NCBI GenBank assembly: GCA_947396885.1
Contig: OX377201.1
Location: forward strand, 5,814,934-5,878,933
Direction: 5' to 3'
Length of the DNA: 64,000 bases
DNA from: Heligmosomoides polygyrus polygyrus
Lineage: Eukaryota; Nematoda; Chromadorea; Rhabditida; Heligmosomidae
Under the pieces are notes generated by a model. That model worked only from the letters and a program-made list of their open reading frames with translations. It had not been told where the DNA came from and did no database searches. Shown here one piece after another: positions 20,546 through 32,500 of the stretch; the stretch's first letter is position 1; each line of letters opens with the position of its first letter. Made by a program: the position numbers and the translations under genes.

Positions 20546-23500
20546 ATGATACGCTCCTGGGTAGTTTTGCTGCTTCTTTCAATATATGCCACAAATTCGT
20601 ACAAATTTCTCGTCTACTCTCCCATATTTGGCTATTCGCACACGAATTTCATGGGCGCTATTGCTGACGCACTTACCGAAGCCGGACATGATGTAGTAAG
20701 TGCTTTACTTATTTCTTTATTCATACGTCAAGAAGACCTGCCCAAAATATAAGGTAAAAACTCAAACGAAAAAATAAATTTTGCACGAAAAACGGAAAGA
20801 AGTAGGAAATTAGTACAATACAACAGCTCCAAGTCGAGTCCATGGTTCAGATCCCACACAGACCGTTTTAGTCCTCTATTCCTCCGTTGTTAGGGAATTG
20901 ATACTATGGTTGCATGGAAAGAAGTAGACGCTTACTTGCCCGTCAACAAGCCACAACGGCTCAAGTTCAACTTGAATAAGGGATCAAATTGCATCTAACG
21001 CATATCGTAGAGTTAGAATACAAGCGTCTCCCAAAGAATCATTATATGACCTGTTTTTTAAACTTGTGAATCTAGAGAGTCCCTTTTTTTAAAGTGTGGA
21101 TACACATTTGCAATGAAATTTAGCAGAATGTCAGCTCGAGAAGAGGCCATAAAAGAGGTTGGGGAAAACTGTAAGAGAAGTGTCGGAACCTTGAGCGTCT
21201 AATAAGTGTACTCCCTCTGAAGAGAGAAGAAGCCCGTTGGAATATCGTTAGGGCATAGTCGGATAAGGGCATTGAAAGAATGTTTGGTAGGATATAGAAT
21301 AGTTGTTGGACCTACTCTTCTCTGAAGTAAAATGCTTGGTTAATGCAAACGCGTGGGACCGGCGACTCTCATAGTGAAATAGAATGCTATATGGTGTGCA
21401 TGAGGATGAATCAGAGAGTGAAGAGAGATGAACAGTGCTAAATGAAGGTGTTACGGGAGTGATGAAGGAAGCACCAGCTTAGCTGAAGTAGGATCAAAGT
21501 GTCCGATGCATTATGGGGATAAACTGTGGTAATTCACTAGGGCTGCAATAGGAGTTTGGAGCACTAGGAAAGCGTGGAGTTTCAGAGAAATGGTGGATAT
21601 CGTATGGAGCAGTTTTGTAGAAATTGTATAGACAGTGAGACGTCATTGAATGGGCAAAAGGTGTTGAACCACGAAACGCCCTATGCAGTACTGGGACCGG
21701 TCGGCGGTAAATCCTACCCCGATTTACCTCGACCGCCACTCACCGGGAACTTACCTCTGTTTCTGATTCATGACCGCTGGCGCTAGTAACTCACCTTCTA
21801 GGGCCTCTGTCAAGTACTGATTTGGGGGTTGAGTTGGCAACGGGCCAGAGTCGTTGCGTTGGGTCAGAAATTAGCAGGGAAGTAAAGCCCTTTCTTTGGC
21901 GGTAAACATTTCCGGGCACGCTAGCGAGGCAGCATTTTCCTTGAAACTTACCGCTGATTTTCCCACCGCGCGTTCATGAGGCCGGGTAAGTAGGGAGTGG
22001 CGACAAATGTTACACTTACCGGCCGGTAAGTCGTCTATGAATCCGGGCTTTGGATGTTTTGCAGAAGGAGAAAAAGGAGCTGATTAAAAGTTAAATGTAT
22101 GGCTGCTCTCTTGAGTTAGTCAAAAACTTGACTAACCTTTTTCTTATCCCTTTAGTATACTACCGCCCAATCCAGCGACATGAATTTGCATGGCGACGAC
22201 GAAGTAGCTCTTTTACACTTAGACCTATGTTATACATCGGCGACGCTGTGTTGCGCTGGCTGCTACGCACTGCGTACCAGCCCGCGTAACACTGTCGCCG
22301 ACGTCGCCGACAACGGCGTCGCGGAAATAAAACACAGGCCTTACTAGCCGATAAATCGTTCATGAATCTGGTGTCCCAAGTGGAAAACCTCGTGCTCCCG
22401 CACGATCGGTGACTGTTGGTTGATTTGTCGCTGTACCAAAGGCCTTATTCTAGACGATGCTGATGCCGATAATGGAAGTGGAGCAGGAGAATAAGACTGG
22501 CGTGACGCTAACAAAGAAGATCATCAAAACACCGCCAGATCCACGAGCCGTTGAGATGATGCGTCATAAGGACGTGATGATGAGCAAAATGTGGATTATG
22601 CAGCCCAGTTTGATGGGTCTTCTGCAGGTAGAGACGTTCACACTTCTTACAAAATATTCGACAGACACTGCAAAATGAAGTGGCCAATAAAAAATGAAAA
22701 AATCTAGCAAAGCTTGTATGGTCTTTGTAATAGAAATGTGACCTGAGTGTGCAGACCAACAATGGTGTATCAAATCCTAGAGTGAAAAGCAGAAAGAAGA
22801 TGGTAGATATGAATGTGTCATGAAGTGCAAGTCTTTAATAAGAACCTCCTCTCATTTTCGGCTCTCACCATTAGAGATGCATATGATGTTCAGATCTTTT
22901 AAAACAGCCATTATTTGGAAAGAGACTTTACTGCTGCGGTGATTTTCCTGATGGAAGTGTCACTTAGTCTCACGTGACGGCGTAGGCGTCTTGGAGTCCA
23001 CAATTTGAAGGAAGCCTCCTTGTTATATCCCTGGCTTCAGTAGCACTGCTACCAGCTGGCAGAATGACGTGTACGACTCATTTACCAAATTTCCCGACGA
23101 CGACTGTCCCCTTCCTCCCTTTAGACGGATGAGCCGCTACAGCTAATGGCATTGAGAGTTGCATGCGATGAATCTGCCAGTTTGGATGTGAAACGAATTC
23201 TTTAGAACAGTAGTTACGGTCTTCTTCATCATCACTTTCATTAGCGTCTTTCCCGCTCGGTGGCGGGGTCCGCTCTTCTGATGTGGTGAGCCAATTCTCT
23301 CGATCAAATGCTTGATCATGGTGCACACCAGTTGTGTTTAAGTCCAAGTGCAACGTATCTAGCCAACGTTGCTTCGGGCGTCCCCTTGGCCGCTTTCCAG
23401 GTACCTCAAGATTCAGGCCTATCTTACGGACGGTGTCGTCGTTAGCGCGAGGGATGTGGCCATATCATCGAAGACGAGCTTCGCGCAGCTTCTCGCCGCT

Positions 23501-26500
23501 TTCCAGGAACCTCAAGGTTCGGGCCAGGGGTGCACACAAAATTCTGTGCGTTAAATTTTTTAACGAAATTATTTAACGGAAAATTTTCGTTAAATTTCCG
23601 GTAAATCGTTAAATTTTGTTAAAAATACAAAATAGCAAACCCTTATTTCAAGTGAAAAAAAATCAAGGAAATCATATAGGTTTCCACTTCAAGAGTTCAA
23701 CAGCTAAAGCTCAAAGAATGGAGTGCAACATTGCAATGTTATACAAACAATTCAAGATAAACAAACGTAGAAAAATAAACAAGCCTTCAGTAATGAATTA
23801 TCTACAGGATGTGGAGTAAGAGCAGGTATGGAATTATCGTGGAAGCTCATCACCAACAAGGCGTCTTAAAATGTACGGTCAGGCAGAATCCGAAGTTTCC
23901 TCCTTTCCTGGTTCTTTGCGAAACCATTTTGCCTGACTGTTCTATGACCATATGCAATTTCGATGCGGGCCAGGCCACTAAGTACAAAAAGGTCAAATAA
24001 TGATACAATTAAAAGCCAGTCAGTGGAAAGTTTCCACGTTATCGGACGCAAGATTTTCGAGTGCCCGGTGAGTGGGACCATCCACTTTTTTGCAACGTCG
24101 TGACCATAACACGGCATCGTGTCACACGTCCCACACTGCTGAACAGATGTGACACATCGTTGATGTGTTACCGTTCAGGAAAAGTAGCCTCCCAAATTTT
24201 TGGTATTAGCGCTTTTCTAAAATTGTTTAAAATACATCCAGCGGCCTAAAAAATATTCTCTCCGTCTCGGCTGTTCCAGTTGGCGGGCAAAAGTATTCTG
24301 GGATAAGCAGCGCCAGGTGAGGATAAGCATATCTTACGAGGAGGTTATACCAGTATAATTTTGTCGATTCGTTGACGTACTTGGGGGCTCGGCGAAGAAA
24401 TTTTTAGCTCCAAAAGGCATTTAAGGATAAGGATAAAGGACGGCGTCACTCAATCCCTTTTGAGATGCGCCGCGCTTTCTACTTCTATGAGATACGGAGG
24501 CGATTTGAATGCGTGTTCGGTCTATACCTGGCGAGCCGATGAACAAGTCAACGCTTTATCCTCCCAGACATGTCTGGATGGAAGGCTTGGTTGGCCGGGG
24601 CGGGAAATCCGAACCAGGAACCTGGTATCGGGTAACAGCCGGCACCTCCTCCGACTGCGCTACCCGCGCCCCAAAATGCATTATTTCCAACAATTTAAAA
24701 CAAATTCATGAAAACATCAAAATGTTCTTGCCAATTTCAATAGTTTTTTAGGAACAATCCTAATCGGGGGTGACACCTGCAACAATCGTGAAGACTAAGG
24801 GTAAATGTGATAAAATCACTGAGTGGAAAGTCCGTTAAAAATTCCGTTAAATTTCTAAAAATTTCCGTTAAGTCGTTAAGCCAGAATTTAACGAGAAATG
24901 CCGTTAATTCGTTAAATTCGTTAAATCGTTAACCGTTAAATGTGCACCCCTTGTTCGGGCCAATCTTACGGAGGTTGCTTCGTTAGCGCGAAGGATGTGG
25001 CCATATCATCGAAGACGAGCTTCGCGCAGCTTCTCGGCTATCGGGGAGACACCGAACCTCTGTCGTACGGTGTCGTTGCGAACGCGTTCAAACGGGTAAC
25101 TCCAGGCGTCCACCGTAGCATTTTCGTCTCCATTACACTGAGGCGGCTCTCAATTTTCTTGGTCACGGGCCAGCACTCAGCACCGTATGTCGCTACTGGG
25201 CGGACTACTGTTCTATAAACCTTCGATTTGAGGTGCTCAGGTATTGTCCTGTCGCAAAGCACCCCAGTCAGCGAGCGCCATTTGAACCAGGCTGCACTCA
25301 CACGCGCATTCACCTCCATCTTTAAGCTGCCATCGGACGTGACTGTTGATCCGAGATACTTGAAAGATGTGACTGGTGGAAGCTCAGTACCATTGATCTT
25401 AATAGATCCGTGCTCATTCACATCCGTCGTCAAGTATTCCGCCTTTTTGACGTTTAGCTTGAGACCGAACAGTGCTAAGCGATCGCACCTCGCCTGTGCC
25501 TGTCGCTCGAGTTCAGTTTTCTCCTCACATGCAAGCATGACGTCATCAGCATAGAGCATGGTCCAAGGCGTCGCCATCTGGAGATCTCGTGAGATCGCAT
25601 CCATCACGACCACGAAGAGCAGTGGGGATAGAGCAGATTCCTGGTGCACCCCTACAGAAATGGGAAATTCCATCGAAGTGCCCGCTGGCGCTCGCACTCG
25701 ACTCCTTAAGCAAGAGTACAGAATCCGCACCCACTCAATATGCTCTTCAGGGATACCGTGTCGTCGCAAAGCGCACCACATAACTCATCTATTTTAGTTA
25801 CGTTTTTCTTAATTTAAATGTTTTTAGATTTCATTTTTATGTGGTTTCTCCGAGTTTCAACACAATTCGATAAGGGTTTTGTAGATCGTACGAATTTGAC
25901 AGAAAAAATGAGTACCATTATGCAAACATTTTAGTAAATCTCAAACGTGTTTGAACGTAAAGTAGCACAGTTTGTAATTCAGGTAGTACACAACATGACG
26001 GCGTCTTTCTCCTACACATGCGAAGGTTTGCTCATTCGAATCTGTTTCACTGATTTTGTACGACCTTTAAATTCCCCTAGAAAACATATACACTGCTTTT
26101 GAATCCACTTTCACTGATGCACTTGTCCCGGAAGGATTTGAGTTCCGAAGAAACTTTGAGTGGTGAAAAAAGTAAATTTTCTTGAGCCAAAAACATTCTT
26201 GCTTTCCTATAGAACGTTTTGTGTAAAGTGAAAGGCATTGGGCGCATGTAGCGCAGTTGGAGGAGGTGACGACTGTCGCTTGCACCCGATAGCAGGTTCC
26301 TGGTTCGGATTTCTCGCCCAAGCCAACCAAGCCTGCCATCCCTGCGGGGTCGGTGAATTGGTAGCAGACTTGTCTGGGAAGGATGAAGGCGTTATTCAAA
26401 CCCTTTTGGAATGCGTGGCGCATCCCAAAAGGGTTTGAATAACGCCTTCCTTTACCCTTTTTTTTTAAGATGAAAGAAGCTGAGTTTAATTTGAAAGATG

Positions 26501-29500
26501 CTCAGCTCGATTTCGAATACGTTATGCTTGCTTAAGGTGTACAATTTAATTAGTCCAATTACTCCAATTTGGCTTAAAAAGTGTTCAGTTTGACTAGAAG
26601 CAGTGCGGTTTGACGTGAAAGTGGAATTTCTATATTATTATTCAATTATTATTATTATTTCGTTACTTATTTAATTATTTGTTAACTCTTGCGTGTATCA
26701 GATGAAAAGGAATAAACTTGGAATTCAGCTATAATGCCCTTTGCCTCTTGTTCCACTTAAACGAATGAATTGTTTGCATTTTTGTAACCAAAGCAATTAG
26801 TGTATCGAACTTCTAAATTAATTTCCAGCTCTGCTTTCTGACGATAAGCTGCTTAAACAGCTGGCCGAGGAGAAGTTCGACGTTGGTATCTCAGAGGCCT
26901 TTATTATCTGTGGTCTAGGTACAAATTCTTATTTGGTATTTGAGCTTATCTTAAATGTCTATACAAATATGCATTGTTTATTTCAGGACTTTTTGAGGCC
27001 CTCAAAATCCCGGCATCGATCGGCACCACCTCTACGGTGCATTTCGACTGCGTGTCGCACAGCATTGGCGAGCCAATTACTCCGAGCTATGTGCCTGGTG
27101 AGGACGAGTACAATGATAAGGGATGACCTTAGGGGCAGTCTATCTTAATCATTCATTTGTGGTTTGCGCTAATCAGTCTACCTGTCAATGATGTTGTGGA
27201 GGCCATTTCGATGTCTGTTTATGCAAAGCGAAGAGTTGTCATGGGCACGTACGTTGTTGCTTTGCCATGGCGGTTCGGTAACATTTTTCCAATGTGGGAG
27301 GAATGGCTGGCTTGCTTTTCCTAGGCGAGAATCGAACCTAAAACCTTGACACAGGATGCGAGCGGCTGTTCATACTTCGCGACAAGAGCGACTCATCGCC
27401 CATGCAAAAGATGCACATCGATCAAAACCGAGCGGGATTCCGAAAAGTGTTCATACTCGAGCGCCGACGTTGTCGTTTCAGACGCTCTTGTCGCTCTTGT
27501 CGCCTCTTCATACTTGCCGGTTCTGCGTTGCCGCGCCGCGCAGCGGCACAAGTATAAACTGGGGCTAAGCTGCGCTCTAGTCGCTCTCGTCACCCGTGCA
27601 AAGCATGCAAATCGATTAAAGCCGAGCTGGCGCCGCCGAGAAGTGTTCGTACGCAGGTTCCCGCGCTGTCGCTTTAATCGCTCTTGTCGCTCTAGTCGCT
27701 CCAGTCGCTGCTGTCGCCTGTTCGTACTTCTGTGCCCTGCGCTCTCGTCGCTCTTGTCGCGCTGTTAGGCCCCGTTTATACTTCCAACGCCGAGCGGCGC
27801 GACAGCATGTAAAGTGGCGAAATTGATCGATCGCGTCGCCCAATCAATATGGCCACTATACGTGGCGTCACGTCGCTAGGCGTCGAAGTATAAACGGCGC
27901 CTTACGAAGTATGAACAGGAGAGAGTATGCACTTTCTCCAACCTCACTGGCATCATAGTCATAAAATAACAACCAAAAAGCATCTGCGCACGAATATGCC
28001 GTAATATAGAAGAGTCTCTTTGAGAAGGCGAACTTTTCGTCTAGTTTGATGCCCATTTTACCCACTTTAATAGTATGTATAAGTAAAATAATTATTGCTC
28101 ATTTCAAAACTTCAAGCTAGAGGAGTATTAGGGGGGGGGGGGGGCAAAAGTAATGAGACACCCCACGCCGTGTCCACATATCTCGTGGCTGGAGTCTGGT
28201 TTCGTGCTTGTTGTATTTGTATGTTTGTATGCTACTTACTGAAGCCCATCTGAAAAGTTACCACTTCCGCTTATTCCAGAAGCATGCCAAAAACCCCAGC
28301 CTGTCTCATGCCGAAACCCCAGTCTGACGAGTCGACCTGTGTCGCTCAAATCTCTCCCAATTCCCAACCCCGAGCAGCCTGGGCTCAATATTCACGCAAG
28401 ATGAGAAGTACGTCTTCTACCTTAACCCTGCCAAGCAGCGAGTCTGGGTGAGGCCTGGTGAACTGTTACCGACCTTCGTTCGGCGAGATGTTCACGGCGA
28501 GAAGCATCTTTGGAGCTTTTGGGTCTGCGCCCATGAATCGGTTTACCGGAGGCTGTTTCCCAAGAGCACCGCGATGAACTCCAAGGCCATGGTGAACGAA
28601 ATAGAGGAGATGGGCGGGCGACTCGTTCTTATTCATTCGCAGCGCTTCAAGAAGGTTCTCCTCTTCGACAACGCCGCACCCCATCGGGAACAAGTAAGCA
28701 CGGATAAGCTTGGCCAGCTGGGCTACGTTCACATGCCTCACCCACCGTACTCGCTGGACATCTCTCCATGCGACTACGACTACTACTTGAGCCTACAGGA
28801 CTTCCTAGTCGGAAGGGACACAAAAACCCAAGCAGTCCTTGACAACCATATCGAGCAGTTGATCAACACCAGGCTCAAGCAGTTCTGGAAGGATGGGATC
28901 AGGAAGTTGGCTGAGCGATGGCAGCAAGGTCCTTGCCCTTAATGGCAAATACATTCCTCAGCATCGTTGAGTTGTAATTGAGTTATAAGGAGATAAAGAT
29001 TTTTTTTCATTTTGTCTCATTACTTTTGCCCCCCCCCCCTAATAGAAAGACGTCCACGAAAACTAAAATCTAGAGTTGGTTTTTAACGAAGCCAAAATAA
29101 GCCAAGAAAGTGAAGAGGAAATCTGAGGCATACTGGTCTTCTTTATTTAAGCTATAGTCTTCCTGCGAATCGGAAGAGAAGGTGGGTCAATTTGGCACAT
29201 ATCAAGGTTAAATGGAAGCGTTTGTGCGTAAAATCGATAGCGGTGGCGTCAACTACATTTAACTCTTTCATGTTAAATAGAAAGGATAAACTAATACAGA
29301 AGTAAGAATCACCTACATTTTTAGGGATAAGCCGCGAACGATTCGGTGAAGCTGAACTGGAAAACTGTTCTTGAAAAATTCGACCGCACCCGGCCAGTTA
29401 ATTTCGCTGGTTTGCTTTTGAGTAGGTAATCAGTGGTCAGTTCCATTTTTATGAAAACCAAACTTCCAATACATTACGGTAGGGAGACACCTTGGTCAGC

Positions 29501-32500
29501 GAACTGATGTGGGTGGACTCGGACTGCGACTCCTTGAAGTATGGCTAGCAGCTTCTGAGGAATAGAAAATAAATGCCGTTAAGTTCTCTTCTGGTTTGCC
29601 TAATTGAGTCCATTCCTCACCCACTGTATGGAATAAGAAATGAGCAAACATGGGTGTGAACTAGGGTTCAAATCTGGCTTTATCAGTGATACCGCGCAGG
29701 CCGTACTTCACTACCGTATCTGTTTTAGGAGGAATGTCCACAAAGGGTGATCGGATGGGCTTCGTCGATCGTGTCAAGAACGTCATGGATGTTGTTCTCG
29801 GCCAGAAGTTCTTCACACAGACATTTGTCGAGGAAATGAAAACATTCCGAAAAAAATTCGGCCCCAATTTCAAGGGCTACGAGGTAATTCAAATTAACTT
29901 TGTTAGCAATTTTCCATGCTCATTATTCGTAGAGCTCTGGCATTCTCCTGGTGCTTCAGTTTTTCTATGCGTCCTCAAGGAGATATATATTGATGTTCAT
30001 ACAACAGTTTTATTGAAGTCGAGGTCCATACGAGTGCAAGAAAAATTCTTTGTCAACTTCTTATTCTACTTTTTATTGCTGACTATAAATAATGCTCAAA
30101 TGTTTGATGACTGTAAATGGTTCGACAACGCAAGTATGGCGCAGTCGTAGGAGGCACTTGTTTCTGCGTGCATCTCGAATCGATTCACGGTTCGGATCCT
30201 GTCCAGGCCAACCTGGGGCCAGATTCATCAACCGCTTATCGCCCTCTTGCGGTGAAAACACCGCCGAAACTGATGCTGATGAATGTCATATTAGCTGGTT
30301 TGGCGGTATTTTCACCGCTAGAGGGTTGGTGAATCTGACCCCTGGTTTTCCAAGGGTGGGTGAATAAGTCACAAAGTAGTTTGGAAAGAATGGAACACTT
30401 ACGTATCCATCAATCGGCCACTGCCTGTAAATATGTATCCTTGAGATTCCGTAAAGGTAGAGTGCATGTCACATTTGGTAGGTAGATCATCTGATACTGC
30501 TCTTTTCGTTTATAAATTTACTTGAAAACGGAAAGGTGAAGATGATTTTCTATTGGCTGTCCATAAATTGAACGACAAACACGGACCAGAGTGAGAAATC
30601 TGCTACTGGCAACCTCTATACATTTGTCATTTAGTTTGTGGAGAACCGATTGAAAATCATCTTTATCTTTCCTTTTTCAAATAAATTTATAAACAAAAAG
30701 AGCAGCATTAGCAAATCTAACTACCGAATGTGCCATGCACTCTACCTTTACGGGATCTCAGGGATGCAGTTTGAAGGTGTACTTGGCCTAAAAATGACAG
30801 GCAGTGGCCAGTCGATGGAAACGTCAGTTTCGTTTTTCCAAACTTCTCTGAAATCTATTCCCGACCCAGATGCGTAGCAGACCAGGTTGGCCTGGACGGG
30901 ATTGGAACCATGAATCGATTCGTGATGCAGACAGAAACAAGTGCCTCGCAGGAGCGTAAAGGAACGTGCAACGAGAGTGTGGAACGTACGACGCGACGCC
31001 ACGTGTAGTGGCCTTATTGATTAAGCGACGCGATCGATCAATTTAGCAAGTTTACATGCCGTCGCGTTCCTCGACGTCGGAAGTATAAACGGAGCCTTAG
31101 GCCTGGTTTATAGTTGCGCCGCTGCTTGGCGCGGCATCATAGTCGGAATAGATATTGACCAGGCGGTGCGAAAAATCGATATCTATGGCGACCATCACGC
31201 CGCGCCGTGGCTGCCGTCCCGCGGGCGGGAAGTAGAACAGCCCTCTCGTCGTCTGTCGGCGGCGATCCGCGGACGGCGGGCGTGACGAGCGCGGCGGCTG
31301 GCCAACTCAGGGATCTCGGCGCGACTCCCGCCCGTTCGCGGATGGGCGGAAATCGCGTCGGGACCCCGCGCCGGGCCACTCGTCGCGGCCCGCCACGCCT
31401 GCCTCCGCCGTGCACCATTGGTCCGCTGACGTTCCGCGGATGCTCCCGCGGGAGTATAACAGAGGCCTAAGGCATCTGTTATACTTCCGCGGGAGCATCC
31501 GCGGAACGTCCGCGGACCAATGGTGCACGGCGGAGGCGGGCGTGGCGAGGCGCGGCGATTGGCCAGGTGAGGAGTCTCGGCGCGATTCCCGCCCTTCCGC
31601 GGATGCTCCCGCGGGAGTATAACTCAGGCCTAAGCCAGGACTGACGCGGGCTGCCACGCAGTGCGTAGCAGCCCTCTCAACACAGCGCTGCCGACGCGTC
31701 GCCGAACTATAACATAAGCCTAACCGAAGCTGCTAATCACGGCACCTATCGAAAACCGTGTGCCTATGTCGTTGAGCACAGGCAACAGCGACCGTAATCG
31801 CTGATTGGCTGCAGCGATTACGGTCGGTGTTCTACCCACATGCTGTGCACCTTCGCGACATGTACCGATGCTTATTTTAAAAAAGTAAGATTTTGACTTC
31901 AATGAGCTATGATTCTTTCTACTCTAGATACGTTTAATTTGGCTTGCAAACTATTTGCGAATCATTTTGTTTTTGAAGGTATCCCGTCTCAAATACGGAG
32001 TGTCCAGCTCCAAATAAAAAGCGTGCGAGAGAAAAGATATCTAGTTAAACTGAAAATGGTAAATGTAGAAAGAATTCCAGAATAAACTGAAAACATTCAA
32101 AAAAACGAATCAGATAGTAATCTGTTTGGAAAAATATTGTAACCTTTTTAGGAGATCATCGCCGATTCTTCATATGTGCTCACCAACTCCAACCCATACC
32201 TTGACTACCCTCGTCCGATGCTGCACAAAACCGTTCCAATTGGTGGAATCGCCGTCAGCATCGACCCAAAGAAGAACGTATTGTCAAAGGTTTTTAACCG
32301 TCCAGCTTTCACAGCTTATTCAATCTTCTCGTCAATGGTGTACATTTTGAGGAGTGGAATAGCATCTTGAACGAGCGGAGCACCACTGTATTCGTGTCAT
32401 TCGGTTCAGTGGCGAAATCGATCTACATGCCGGATAAGTACAGGTAATACGCCGATACCCTTTGGGGACAATGGAAATTGAATTCTTCACGGACAAGTGC

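Larger units (their letters stand above)
23215..25785 (-). mobile_element. RTE-type retrotransposon fragment, interrupted
   Basis: Minus strand encodes the end of an RTE reverse transcriptase: VGVHQESALSPLLFVVVMDA and YADDVMLACEE (catalytic YADD) in 25038-25781, then the C-terminal tail in 23230-23520. A hAT-like element (23525-24952) splits it. A stretch of about 110 bp next to the insertion is present twice (about 23387-23493, and 23494-23524 plus 24961-25037), a tandem duplication older than the hAT insertion. The 3' end carries GATGATGAAGAAGA. It lies in intron 2 of UGT-B. Confidence 0.8.

Noticed and set aside
27346..27768. 140-codon arginine/serine-rich frame, possibly an SR-type protein
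   Set aside because: Generated by CGCTCT/CTTGTCG repeats within an inverted-repeat element.
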